Origin: an uncultured Prevotella sp.
GTDB taxonomy: Bacteria; Bacteroidota; Bacteroidia; Bacteroidales; Bacteroidaceae
DNA length: 64,000 bases
Assembly (NCBI GenBank): GCA_900547005.1
Contig: URER01000006.1
Coordinates: forward strand, 3,457 to 67,456
Direction of reading: 5' to 3'
Shown: positions 9,361 to 17,619 of the stretch, piece by piece
How positions within the stretch are numbered: position 1 is the first letter of the stretch
Layout: each line of letters begins with the position of its first letter
Translations under genes and position numbers: made by a program
Notes under the pieces: model-generated
The model's input: only the letters and a program-made list of their open reading frames with translations
Database searches by the model: none
Told to the model about the DNA's origin: nothing

Positions 9361-9415
9361 CGGATTTTCAACGTAAATACGCAGTGCCATTGCGGATTTT
9401 CAATGTAAATGCGCA
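9361..9415. repeat. Two tandem 32-bp units upstream of the ATPase stump
   Basis: CGGATTTTCAACGTAAATAC at 9361 recurs as CGGATTTTCAATGTAAATGC at 9393, each followed by GCA: 23-bp near-identical words with a 32-bp period. They begin two bases upstream of the ATPase stump's start codon. The placement mimics the 33-bp array upstream of the intact ATPase gene, though the sequences differ. Confidence 0.7.
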
Positions 9416-9594
9416 ACAAAGATGGTTCTTCGGAAGAATATTGGCTGGGGATTTCCACCCACAACCTGTTTATTTGCCAACAAATTGTAAATATTCGAGT
9501 AATACAAATAAGTCCGTCTGAAAAACGTAACACACTGACTACAAAGAAGTTATATTTTTACAAACCAAATATTCGTTATACATTTGGAGTATTC
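9416..9594. other. Intergenic, no gene recognised
   Basis: AT-rich spacer between the ATPase remnant and the PUL promoter. Open frames crossing it on both strands have no recognisable homology. Confidence 0.5.
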
Positions 9595-9626
9595 CTTGCT
9601 CTTTTACCCTAACATTGATAATTTTG
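9595..9626 (+). promoter_or_regulatory. Likely PUL promoter
   Basis: CTTG (9595-9598), 20 bp, TAATTTTG (9619-9626): a near-consensus Bacteroidetes promoter. The first PUL gene starts at 9721, leaving a leader of about 85-90 nt that could hold regulatory structure. Confidence 0.5.
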
Positions 9627-9720
9627 TAATCGAATAAAGGCATCGGCTGGTGTCATTCCCCCTACCTGCATAACAAGAAATCTATAATAATAATGTCTAA
9701 CTTAACAAAAAGAAAGAACT

Positions 9721-10227
9721 ATGAGAAAAACTTCTAAGTTTCTAATGCTGTTGTTTGCGGCCGTGGCGACATCATTCTGCTTCACCGCCTGCGACGACAC
9801 AGAAGACGGTTCGTATGTTCCTCCTATCACATTAGGAGAGAAAATCGCCGGGCAATGGCAGTTGAGTTCAATCACACAGATTGACGAGAGCAACGCCAAG
9901 ACCATGGACCTGACCGGACAGTTCGACTTCGCCACGTTAGGACTCAGCCTCAACGAGGACGGAACCTACACGGTATCGGGCAGCGCACCGGCCTTCATCC
10001 CTGCATCAGGGACATGGCGCATGGCAAACGATTTCGTCAGCTCAGACGGGACGGCGGCACAGATTATCATGAACGACAACCTGTTCCTCACCGTCACGGG
10101 CGTACCGACAGGCGGCACATCCCACCTGAAATTCAAGCTGACACGTAAGGCCAAGGGCATTGCTTTCGTAAGCTATGAGTATGACTTAATAAAGGTCAGC
10201 AATGAACCGACAGAACCAACAGAGTAA
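9721..10227 (+). CDS. Surface lipoprotein with lipocalin-like (DUF5004-like) domain, first PUL gene
   Basis: A 168-residue lipoprotein: signal peptide with lipobox FTAC (Cys24) followed by DDTED, an acidic run that acts as a surface-export signal in Bacteroidetes lipoproteins. The body reads as a small beta-barrel: GEKIAGQWQLSSI, then LSLNEDGTYTVSG, GTWRMAND and a closing strand near residue 150. That is the lipocalin-like pattern of DUF5004 proteins seen with SusC/SusD pairs. It starts the PUL and is followed 18 bp later by the next gene. A role in glycan capture at the cell surface is inferred from position. The fold assignment is by motif only. Confidence 0.65.
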   Translation: MRKTSKFLMLLFAAVATSFCFTACDDTEDGSYVPPITLGEKIAGQWQLSSITQIDESNAKTMDLTGQFDFATLGLSLNEDGTYTVSGSAPAFIPASGTWRMANDFVSSDGTAAQIIMNDNLFLTVTGVPTGGTSHLKFKLTRKAKGIAFVSYEYDLIKVSNEPTEPTE

Positions 10228-10245
10228 AGAAGGAGGATTTGGATT

Positions 10246-11607
10246 ATGAAAAAAAGTATTTTAGTTTCTTTGATGCTCCTTGTATCAATGTTATCATTCG
10301 CACAGGAAGAGCTCGGCACACCTAAATATTATACAGTGCCTGCCGTATTCACTCCGACAGACAAGGTTACTATCTATTTCGACTTGGCCGAGACGGGTTT
10401 TCAGGACGGTGTGGACCTTTATCTATGGTGCTGGCAGCCGACAGAACCCGATGCCGGCAACTTCGACAGTTCGTCAGATTTCGCGAAGCTCACGTATCTG
10501 GGCGATTACAGATATTCAATGACTATCGTCCCGGTGGACTATTTCTTCCAGAACCAGACGCGTTTCGCCACAAAGGAAGAACTGCGCGCCTATATGCTCG
10601 ACGCTGAGAGCGGTTGGGGCGAGGCTGGCTACTGGTCACGTCTGAAAGTGAAAGGCAACACCCAGCAGAGTGGTGTGTTCTGTATCAACCACACACGCGA
10701 CGAGTTATCAGACTTCAAGAAGTCGGGCAAGGATATGCAGGCGTTCTCCGGCTCCGGGGCAAACAGCCAGTATGGCGGCTACACCGACAAGTGGACAATG
10801 GACAAGCCGCTCTCAATACTGTTTAACGGCGACCTCGTAAAGGTGGGCGGAAGAACGCTCAACGAGATTGGCGCGACAGGCATCAAGGTGGGAACGCACG
10901 CAGGTGTGAGCGGTATCTATACCGATATGGACGACAACGAGATAGAATATGACTTCGTTGACCCGCCCGGAAAGAACATCAACCAGCAGTGGAACGTATG
11001 GCGTCCGGGCTGTCTCGACAAGGCGAGCCTGCGCGACTGCGGCAACGGTGTGTGGAAATGGGATATCGAGACTCCGCAGCGTTACTTCTCATACAACCCT
11101 GTCAACGCCGACGAGGGACCAGTAGGCACTGACGGAACATACGGTCCGTATATTCTGACCGACGGAGGTATGATAGGCGCGGACGGCAATCCTGCCCCCA
11201 ACCCCGACTTCTTCGGCTCGTTCGTAGCCCAGAGCATCAAGTTCGGACTGGTGCTTGAGGACTGGTCGGCTTCAGTATTCGACCTTGAATTCAAGGCAGG
11301 CACGGCAGAGGCATATCCGGATCCGGCGTTCTCTTACTTCCCGAGCAAGTTCAGCAAGTACGACATCCTCACATTGATACGCCAGTATAACGGCCGTACC
11401 GACGGCGATTTGCAGTGGACAATCACAGCCGGCGGCAAGACCTTCGGCGGCACCATGACAGGAAACCGCGACAAGCGTCAGGGCTATGCCAACCTGTTCA
11501 AGGAGTTGTCGGGCACCACAGCCACAACAATCCACGTAACAATAAAGAACGCCAAAGACGCAGTGGTGGTAGAAGAAGACCTCCCGCTGACAGAGGTTGA
11601 CGAATAA
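10246..11607 (+). CDS. Secreted PUL accessory protein (SusE/F-like or DUF4961-like glycan-binding candidate)
   Basis: A 453-residue protein with a cleavable signal peptide (MKKSILVSLMLLVSMLSFAQ, signal peptidase I type, no lipobox Cys). The sequence after it, YYTVPAVFTPTDKVTIYFDLAETGF ... DLYLWCWQP, resembles the starch-binding-like beta-sandwich modules of PUL accessory proteins. A second similar stretch lies near residues 345-450 (FSKYDILTLIRQYNGR ... TIHVTIKNAKD). No catalytic motif is evident. It lies 18 bp after the lipocalin-like gene and 26 bp before susC, so it is in the same transcript. Its job is probably to bind the same glycan that the SusCD pair imports. The exact family is uncertain. 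Confidence 0.6.
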   Translation: MKKSILVSLMLLVSMLSFAQEELGTPKYYTVPAVFTPTDKVTIYFDLAETGFQDGVDLYLWCWQPTEPDAGNFDSSSDFAKLTYLGDYRYSMTIVPVDYFFQNQTRFATKEELRAYMLDAESGWGEAGYWSRLKVKGNTQQSGVFCINHTRDELSDFKKSGKDMQAFSGSGANSQYGGYTDKWTMDKPLSILFNGDLVKVGGRTLNEIGATGIKVGTHAGVSGIYTDMDDNEIEYDFVDPPGKNINQQWNVWRPGCLDKASLRDCGNGVWKWDIETPQRYFSYNPVNADEGPVGTDGTYGPYILTDGGMIGADGNPAPNPDFFGSFVAQSIKFGLVLEDWSASVFDLEFKAGTAEAYPDPAFSYFPSKFSKYDILTLIRQYNGRTDGDLQWTITAGGKTFGGTMTGNRDKRQGYANLFKELSGTTATTIHVTIKNAKDAVVVEEDLPLTEVDE

Positions 11608-11633
11608 CATAAACCTAATAATAAAGCAAAAGT

Positions 11634-14576
11634 ATGAAAAAATACATATTTTCATTGCTGACTGCCCTCACAATGTTATGTCAGGGCGTATCAGCACAGA
11701 ACATAACGGCGAGCGGAACCGTTACTGACGCCACACACGAACCGCTTATCGGTGCTACGGTGAAGGTGGCCGGCGAGGCTCAGGGTGCCATCACTGACAT
11801 GGACGGCAACTTCGAGTTGCAGTGCAAGCAGGGCGCACAGTTGGAGATATCATACGTAGGCTATCTCACCCAGACGGTGAAGGCCGGCAACGGCATGAGA
11901 ATAGTGCTGCAGGAAGACGCCAAGACACTCGACGAGGCTGTAGTCGTTGGCGTTGGTTACGGAACAATGCGCAAGTCGGACCTCACCGGCGCCATCGCTA
12001 CTGTGAACGCAAAGGACATGAAGAAGGGTGTCATCACATCCACAGAGCAGCTCCTTCAGGGTAAGATTGCCGGTCTGTCTGTAGTCCAGGCATCAGGTTC
12101 TCCTGAGAACGGAGCATCGCTCCGCCTGCGTGGCGGTACGTCACTCTCGGCAAGCAACGGTCCGCTCGTGGTCGTTGACGGTATCGCAGGCGTTGACTTC
12201 AACTCCGTACAGCCCAACGAAATCGTGAGCATCGACGTATTGAAAGATGCTTCTGCTGCAGCCATCTACGGTTCGCGCGGTGCCAACGGTGTCATCATCG
12301 TGACGACAAACCGCCAGGCTTCGGATGTTGAGGCAAAGACTATCGAATACAACGGCTACGTGGCTATCGCAAAGGTGGCCAACAAGCTCGACATCCTTTC
12401 TGCCGACCAGTGGCGCGGATACGTGCGCGAAAACAACATCGGCAACGCTCAGGACTATGGTGCAAACACCGATTGGCAGGACGAACTGTTGCGCACAGCG
12501 GTGTCTCACTCTCACAACATCGCGTTCAGCAACACGAAGAAGACCAACGGCTATCGCGCCTCTTTCACTTATCAGAACACTCAGGGTGTTGTGGAGCGCA
12601 ACAACATGAACCGCCTCGCAGGTAGCTTGTCAGCTTATCAGACCGGTCTGAACGGCAGACTGCGCCTTGACGAGGGCATCAACGCCAACTTCGACAGCTG
12701 GCATCCAGTAGATACCCGCATCTTCGAGCGCATGATCAACCTTAACCCGACATTCCCGGTATATAACCCTGACGGCTCGTACGCACAGCTCGGAGGTACA
12801 AACACCGAGAACCCGGTGGAGATAAACAACAACAGAACGGAAGACCGCAAGCGTCACCGCTTCCTCGGCTACCTGAAGGCTGAGCTCGACATCATCGACG
12901 GCCTGAAGGGTGTAGTGAACACATCATACGAATATAACGAGACCTACGGCGGTATCTACAAGCCTACCACAGCACAGATGGAAGGCGCATCGCTGAAAGG
13001 ATGGGGACAGCGCACTTTCGGTGAGTACACCAACCGCCAGTTGGAGACTTATCTCACATACGACAAGAAGTTCGCAGAGGCACACCATATCAACGTAATG
13101 GCAGGTTACTCGTACCTTGACACAACGGCAGAGGGATTCGGCGCAACACGCAGCGGATTCACAACCGACTTCTTCGGATACAACAATCTCGGTGCAGGAA
13201 CAAATGCACAGCTCGGTGACGTCTACTCTTACAAGAACAGCCAGAAGTTGATTTCGTTCTTCGGCCGTGTGAACTACAATTTCCTCGGAAGATATATGCT
13301 TACCGCGACTCTGCGCCACGACGGCTCATCTGTGTTCGGCGACAACAACAAATGGGGTACTTTCCCATCTGTATCTTTAGCATGGCGCGCAAGCGACGAG
13401 GCTTTCCTTAAGGATATCAGTTGGCTCGACAATCTGAAACTGCGTGCTGGATTCGGTGTAACGGGTAATCAAAGCGGTATCGCTGCATACAATTCACTCG
13501 CTGTTCTCAGCCCATCGGGCGCAGCCTACTTCGACGGAACAGAGTGGAAAAACTCTTACGTACAGACACGTAACGTGAATCCTGACCTGAAATGGGAGAG
13601 CACACAGCAGTGGAACGTTGGTATAGACTTCGGTCTTATCCAAAAACTGCGCGGTACTTTGGAACTCTACTACAAGAAGACTACTGACCTTCTCTGGACT
13701 TATCCTGTTCCACAGCCACCTTATATCGTGGGTACTATGCTTGCCAACGCGGGGGATATGGTGAACAAGGGTATTGAGTTCACACTCGGCTACAATATCG
13801 TACGCAGCAAGGACTTCACTCTCGACGCTAATATGTCGCTTGCATACAACCATCAAGAGATTACAAAACTGAACAGCGGTATCTACCAGTTGTCCGACAA
13901 AGGTGTTCAGGCAGGCTCTCTGCACAACATCCGCGGCTTGTCCGGCATATACTCACAGTATGTGCGTGAAGGTTATCCCGCAGGCTCGTTCTTCGGTCCT
14001 CACTGCACAGGCATCGACGAAAACGGAAACTATATCCTCGATACCGACGACGAGGGCAACGTAGTGGAGCACTATCTCGGCAGCGCACAGCCTAAGTGGA
14101 ACCTCGGACTGGCTATCAACGCTACATACAAGGACTTCGACCTCAACATCTCGGGTTACGGAATGTTCGGGCAGAAGGTGCTCAACGCAACACGTATGCA
14201 GCTCTTCGACGCCACACGTCTGCCTTCACAGAACACCCTCGACGACTTCGTGGGTTCCGGCATCAAGGGAGGACTGGTTTATTCCGATTACTTTATCGAG
14301 CGCGGCGACTTCTTCCGTCTGCAAAACATCACTTTGGGATACACCATTCCTAAGACCAAAAAGTTCGGTTTCGAGAAGATTCGCGTTTACTTCACAGCCG
14401 AGAATCTCTTCTGTATCACAGGCTACGACGGAACAGATCCTGAGGTTTACATCCCTGACAACGTACTGCAGGGTCCCGGCATCGACCGTATGATATCTGA
14501 TAATGACACCGGAAACGGAGCCACTTACTCTCCGCGTCCGCGCACATTCTCACTCGGTCTGAATCTTTCATTCTAA
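11634..14576 (+). CDS. susC: SusC/RagA-family TonB-dependent outer-membrane transporter
   Basis: A 980-residue outer-membrane transporter for oligosaccharides. In order: signal peptide ending VSAQ; a carboxypeptidase-regulatory-like domain (residues about 23-100, GTVTDATHEPLIGATVKV ... DGNFEL); a SusC-type TonB region (DEAVVVGVGYGT); the plug (about 120-225, with GKIAGLSVVQASG, LRLRGG, DVLKDASAAAIYGSRGANGVIIVTT, the family hallmark); then a 22-strand-type beta-barrel ending in a C-terminal aromatic residue (SLGLNLSF). Its length is normal. The cognate SusD lies 48 bp downstream. Energy comes from TonB/ExbBD encoded elsewhere. The substrate cannot be read from the sequence; the GH97 and GH71/99-like partners favour an alpha-glucan. 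Confidence 0.92.
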   Translation: MKKYIFSLLTALTMLCQGVSAQNITASGTVTDATHEPLIGATVKVAGEAQGAITDMDGNFELQCKQGAQLEISYVGYLTQTVKAGNGMRIVLQEDAKTLDEAVVVGVGYGTMRKSDLTGAIATVNAKDMKKGVITSTEQLLQGKIAGLSVVQASGSPENGASLRLRGGTSLSASNGPLVVVDGIAGVDFNSVQPNEIVSIDVLKDASAAAIYGSRGANGVIIVTTNRQASDVEAKTIEYNGYVAIAKVANKLDILSADQWRGYVRENNIGNAQDYGANTDWQDELLRTAVSHSHNIAFSNTKKTNGYRASFTYQNTQGVVERNNMNRLAGSLSAYQTGLNGRLRLDEGINANFDSWHPVDTRIFERMINLNPTFPVYNPDGSYAQLGGTNTENPVEINNNRTEDRKRHRFLGYLKAELDIIDGLKGVVNTSYEYNETYGGIYKPTTAQMEGASLKGWGQRTFGEYTNRQLETYLTYDKKFAEAHHINVMAGYSYLDTTAEGFGATRSGFTTDFFGYNNLGAGTNAQLGDVYSYKNSQKLISFFGRVNYNFLGRYMLTATLRHDGSSVFGDNNKWGTFPSVSLAWRASDEAFLKDISWLDNLKLRAGFGVTGNQSGIAAYNSLAVLSPSGAAYFDGTEWKNSYVQTRNVNPDLKWESTQQWNVGIDFGLIQKLRGTLELYYKKTTDLLWTYPVPQPPYIVGTMLANAGDMVNKGIEFTLGYNIVRSKDFTLDANMSLAYNHQEITKLNSGIYQLSDKGVQAGSLHNIRGLSGIYSQYVREGYPAGSFFGPHCTGIDENGNYILDTDDEGNVVEHYLGSAQPKWNLGLAINATYKDFDLNISGYGMFGQKVLNATRMQLFDATRLPSQNTLDDFVGSGIKGGLVYSDYFIERGDFFRLQNITLGYTIPKTKKFGFEKIRVYFTAENLFCITGYDGTDPEVYIPDNVLQGPGIDRMISDNDTGNGATYSPRPRTFSLGLNLSF

Positions 14577-14624
14577 AAATGAGGTCGTAAGGTAAAAATG
14601 AACAATTAATAATAACAGAATATT

Positions 14625-16217
14625 ATGAACAAGAAATTTATATTGTCCTCACTTCTATGCGGAACGCTCGCACTGACAGGCTGTACAGACCTCGGCGAGA
14701 CCCTGTACAGCGACATACCGACAAACGAGTATGGCAAGACGGATGAGGAAATCGCAACAATAGTAGGCGGAGCGTATTCCACACTGCGCGGATACGGCTC
14801 CGGCACTGACGAGGGAAACGGTGTGAACTGCTATCCTACCTGTGAGTATGTGTTCTTCCTTCTGGAGTGCTCCAGCGACGAGGCCTGCATCCCTACGCGA
14901 GGCACAGACTGGTATGACGGCGGCCGTTACCAGCAGTGGCAGTATCATAAGTGGACGCCGCAAAACGATGGTATGACTGCATTGTGGCGCTACGCGTTCA
15001 CTGGTGTATCGAAAACCAACGCCACTATCTATCAGGTGGAGAACAGCGGGCTGTCGGAAGAGGCTCTAAGAAAAGTCAAGGCACAGCTACGCGGACTGCG
15101 CGCATACTACTACACACAGTTGGTTGACCAGTTCGGAAACGTGCCCATAAATACCAAATTTGAGTATGCCAATGAGGAAGAAGAGAACGAACAGCTCTCT
15201 ACAAAGAGTCGCAAGGAGGTATTCGATTTCATCGTAAGCGAACTGAACGACGTGTTGCCCGACCTGCCCGCCAAAGGCTATGGCATCATCGACCAGGGTG
15301 TGGCGAACGCGCTGTTGGCACGTATGTACCTGAACGCAAAGGTATATACAGGCAAGGAGATGTATCAGGAATGTCTTGACGCCTGCGACCGCATCAAGGG
15401 CTATTCACTGACAGGCGACTACTCTGCAAGTTTCGCGACAAAGAACGAGACATCGCCCGAGATTATTCTCGCCATCCCATACGACCACTCAAAGGGTACG
15501 GTGGGCAACTACCTTGCGTCAATGTCATACCATTATAATCAGAAATATGCCTTCGATCCGAACGGCGTATGGCAGTGGTCGGGTAATGGCATCTGCGCGC
15601 AGCCGGGCATCTGGTCGTCATACGAAGAAGGCGACGTGCGCCGCGACAAGACACTGCTCATCGGACAGCAGAAGAGTGCGAAGGACGGTTCGGACGTAAT
15701 GATGGACAACGGCGAGCCGCTGAACTACACAGAAGACATCGTTACATATCACAACGCTCTTCAGAACGAGGGAGCACGTCTCAACAAGTACGAGGTTCAG
15801 GCCACAGACCAGTGGGAACGCGACAACGACTGGGTACTGATACGCTACGCTGAGGTGCTGATGATGCAGGCAGAGGCTAACTACCGTCTCGGAAACTCTA
15901 TGGCTGCTCTCGGCTATCTTAACCAAATACGCAACCGCGCAGGCCTGACCGGACTGAATGTTCTCGACGACAAGGCTCTTGAGACAGAGTGGCTGCATGA
16001 GTTCTGCATGGAAGGACTGCGCCGTACGGTAAGTATCCGTTTCGGAACATTCGGTAACAAGGGCTTCGACGGAACGCCGTGGCCTGCAACAATGAGCGAC
16101 GATTTCAACGGAGCTGCCAACGTTGCCGACGCTGACAAGCACTGGGAGCTGTTTGCTATCCCGGCAGTGGAAATGGAGAAGAACCCGCGTTTGGTTCAGA
16201 ACGACGGCTACAGATAA
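14625..16217 (+). CDS. susD: SusD/RagB-family glycan-binding lipoprotein
   Basis: A 530-residue surface lipoprotein partner of SusC. The lipobox is LTGC (Cys20), followed by TDLGE. Helical TPR-like segments typical of SusD are visible: VKAQLRGLRAYYYTQLVDQFGNVPI, VANALLARMYLNAKVYTG, and near the end RYAEVLMMQAEANYRLG with LNQIRNRAGL, the conserved RagB signature. The C-terminal WELFAIPAVEMEKNPRLVQNDGY is a standard ending. SusD proteins cap the SusC barrel and hand over oligosaccharides. The gene shares the transcript with susC. A terminator-like hairpin sits between it and the next gene, which may lower expression of the enzymes relative to the binding and transport proteins. Confidence 0.92.
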   Translation: MNKKFILSSLLCGTLALTGCTDLGETLYSDIPTNEYGKTDEEIATIVGGAYSTLRGYGSGTDEGNGVNCYPTCEYVFFLLECSSDEACIPTRGTDWYDGGRYQQWQYHKWTPQNDGMTALWRYAFTGVSKTNATIYQVENSGLSEEALRKVKAQLRGLRAYYYTQLVDQFGNVPINTKFEYANEEEENEQLSTKSRKEVFDFIVSELNDVLPDLPAKGYGIIDQGVANALLARMYLNAKVYTGKEMYQECLDACDRIKGYSLTGDYSASFATKNETSPEIILAIPYDHSKGTVGNYLASMSYHYNQKYAFDPNGVWQWSGNGICAQPGIWSSYEEGDVRRDKTLLIGQQKSAKDGSDVMMDNGEPLNYTEDIVTYHNALQNEGARLNKYEVQATDQWERDNDWVLIRYAEVLMMQAEANYRLGNSMAALGYLNQIRNRAGLTGLNVLDDKALETEWLHEFCMEGLRRTVSIRFGTFGNKGFDGTPWPATMSDDFNGAANVADADKHWELFAIPAVEMEKNPRLVQNDGYR

Positions 16218-16278
16218 GCCGATGGGATTTATACGACTGAATGGTAAGCACCGTTTTATAGTTTAACAATAAGAAGAA

Positions 16279-16334
16279 TAGGAGCTTGCATCTTAGACTT
16301 CGCAAGCGGACTCTAAGATACAGGCTCCTTTTTC
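16279..16334 (+). terminator. Intrinsic terminator-like hairpin between susD and the GH genes
   Basis: AGGAGCTTGCATCTTAGA (16280-16297) pairs with TCTAAGATACAGGCTCCT (16312-16329) with two mismatches and a 14-nt loop, and the right arm runs into TTTTTCC. It lies 27 bp before the GH71/99-like start codon. It could be a partial terminator or a 3'-end protecting structure within the PUL transcript. Confidence 0.6.
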
Positions 16335-16360
16335 CGACTACTAATGATTTATATACAGAT

Positions 16361-17593
16361 ATGAAAAAGATTTTTTTATATGCGGCATTGTTCTGCACGT
16401 CCTTGATAATGGCGGGCTGCGGAGGCGGAGACGACGATGATGGAGGAGGCGCAGGCGGTGGCGGCGGCAACCCCGACCCTACTCCATCGGTAACAGATGT
16501 TACTCCGAAGAATGTCGCCAAGACCAACAGCATGAAGGTCTACGCGCACTATATGCCGTGGTTTGTGGCTCCCGAAAGCTCTGGTGTGTGGAACCACTGG
16601 ACGATGAGTGCCAACCCTTTGAAGAGCGACCGCAGCAATTTCGCGTCACACTATCATCCTATGACGGGCGCATACGCATCTGATGATGCCGCCATTCTCG
16701 ATTATCAGTGCCTGCTGATGAAGTATTCCGGCATTGACGGCGTGATGGTTGACTGGTATGGCTCAATGAAGGGCGTAAACGACTATGAGGCCAACGACAA
16801 CCACACGAAGGCATTATTGAAAGCCATCGATAAGGCGAAACTGAAGTTCACGATAGTTTATGAGGATGCGACATTGAGCAATGTGGCGGCGGATAACAGA
16901 GCCAACCAGGCCCGGCAGGACCTGCTTTATCTGCAAAGCAACTACTTCAACAAGAACTGTTACACGAAGATTGACGGCAAACCGCTGTTCATGTGCTTCG
17001 GTCCGCAACAGGTTACGAACCCTGCCGACTGGACATTCATATTTCAGGGACAGACCGCCAAACCTGTGTTCGTGGCTCTGAACGGCTGCTCCGGAGCAGC
17101 CAACAACGCACAGAACAAGAACTGCGCAGGCGAGTTCCTGTGGGTAAACGCCAATCCCGACTATACCGCAGCTAAGAATTACGATATGTATATAGGTGGC
17201 GCGATGCCCGGTTTTTGGGATGTCTACAAACAGTTCGGACAGGGTGAGGGCTACACAACATACGACCGGGAGAACGGCGAATTGCTGAAAAGGCAGTTGA
17301 ACGCCGCAAAGAGCGCGGGACTGGAATGGCTACAGATAAGCACATGGAACGACTACGGCGAGGGAACGACCATCGAGCCGACTGAAGAATACGGCTATCA
17401 GAGTCTTGAGACATTGCAGGACTTCACGGGCGTGAGCTACAAGAAAAGCCATCTGGAGCTGATATACAAATGGTATCAGTTGCGCGTGAAATACGCAAAG
17501 GACAATGCCAAGACCAAGACTCTGGAGCAGTGCTACACTTATTTCAACGCTCTAATGCCTGAAAGGGCAGAGGAACTGATGAAAGGACTATAA
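16361..17593 (+). CDS. GH71/99-like surface lipoprotein glycosidase
   Basis: A 410-residue lipoprotein when started at the ATG at 16361, which puts the lipobox IMAGC (Cys20) in place; an upstream in-frame start at 16286 would bury the signal peptide and overlap the hairpin. After Cys20 comes GGGDDDD and a Gly-rich linker, a surface-export signal. The catalytic domain starts KVYAHYMPWF and continues with YQCLLMKYSGIDGVMVDWYG, LKFTIVYED and WLQISTWNDYGEGTTIEPT, the pattern of (beta/alpha)8 proteins grouped as GH71/99-like. GH71 contains alpha-1,3-glucanases and GH99 endo-mannosidases, so the linkage cut is undecided. The surrounding GH97 and nearby GH87-like gene favour an endo-acting alpha-glucanase. 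Confidence 0.75.
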   Translation: MKKIFLYAALFCTSLIMAGCGGGDDDDGGGAGGGGGNPDPTPSVTDVTPKNVAKTNSMKVYAHYMPWFVAPESSGVWNHWTMSANPLKSDRSNFASHYHPMTGAYASDDAAILDYQCLLMKYSGIDGVMVDWYGSMKGVNDYEANDNHTKALLKAIDKAKLKFTIVYEDATLSNVAADNRANQARQDLLYLQSNYFNKNCYTKIDGKPLFMCFGPQQVTNPADWTFIFQGQTAKPVFVALNGCSGAANNAQNKNCAGEFLWVNANPDYTAAKNYDMYIGGAMPGFWDVYKQFGQGEGYTTYDRENGELLKRQLNAAKSAGLEWLQISTWNDYGEGTTIEPTEEYGYQSLETLQDFTGVSYKKSHLELIYKWYQLRVKYAKDNAKTKTLEQCYTYFNALMPERAEELMKGL

Positions 17594-17619
17594 CGATCAT
17601 ACTGACAAATAAAACGATT

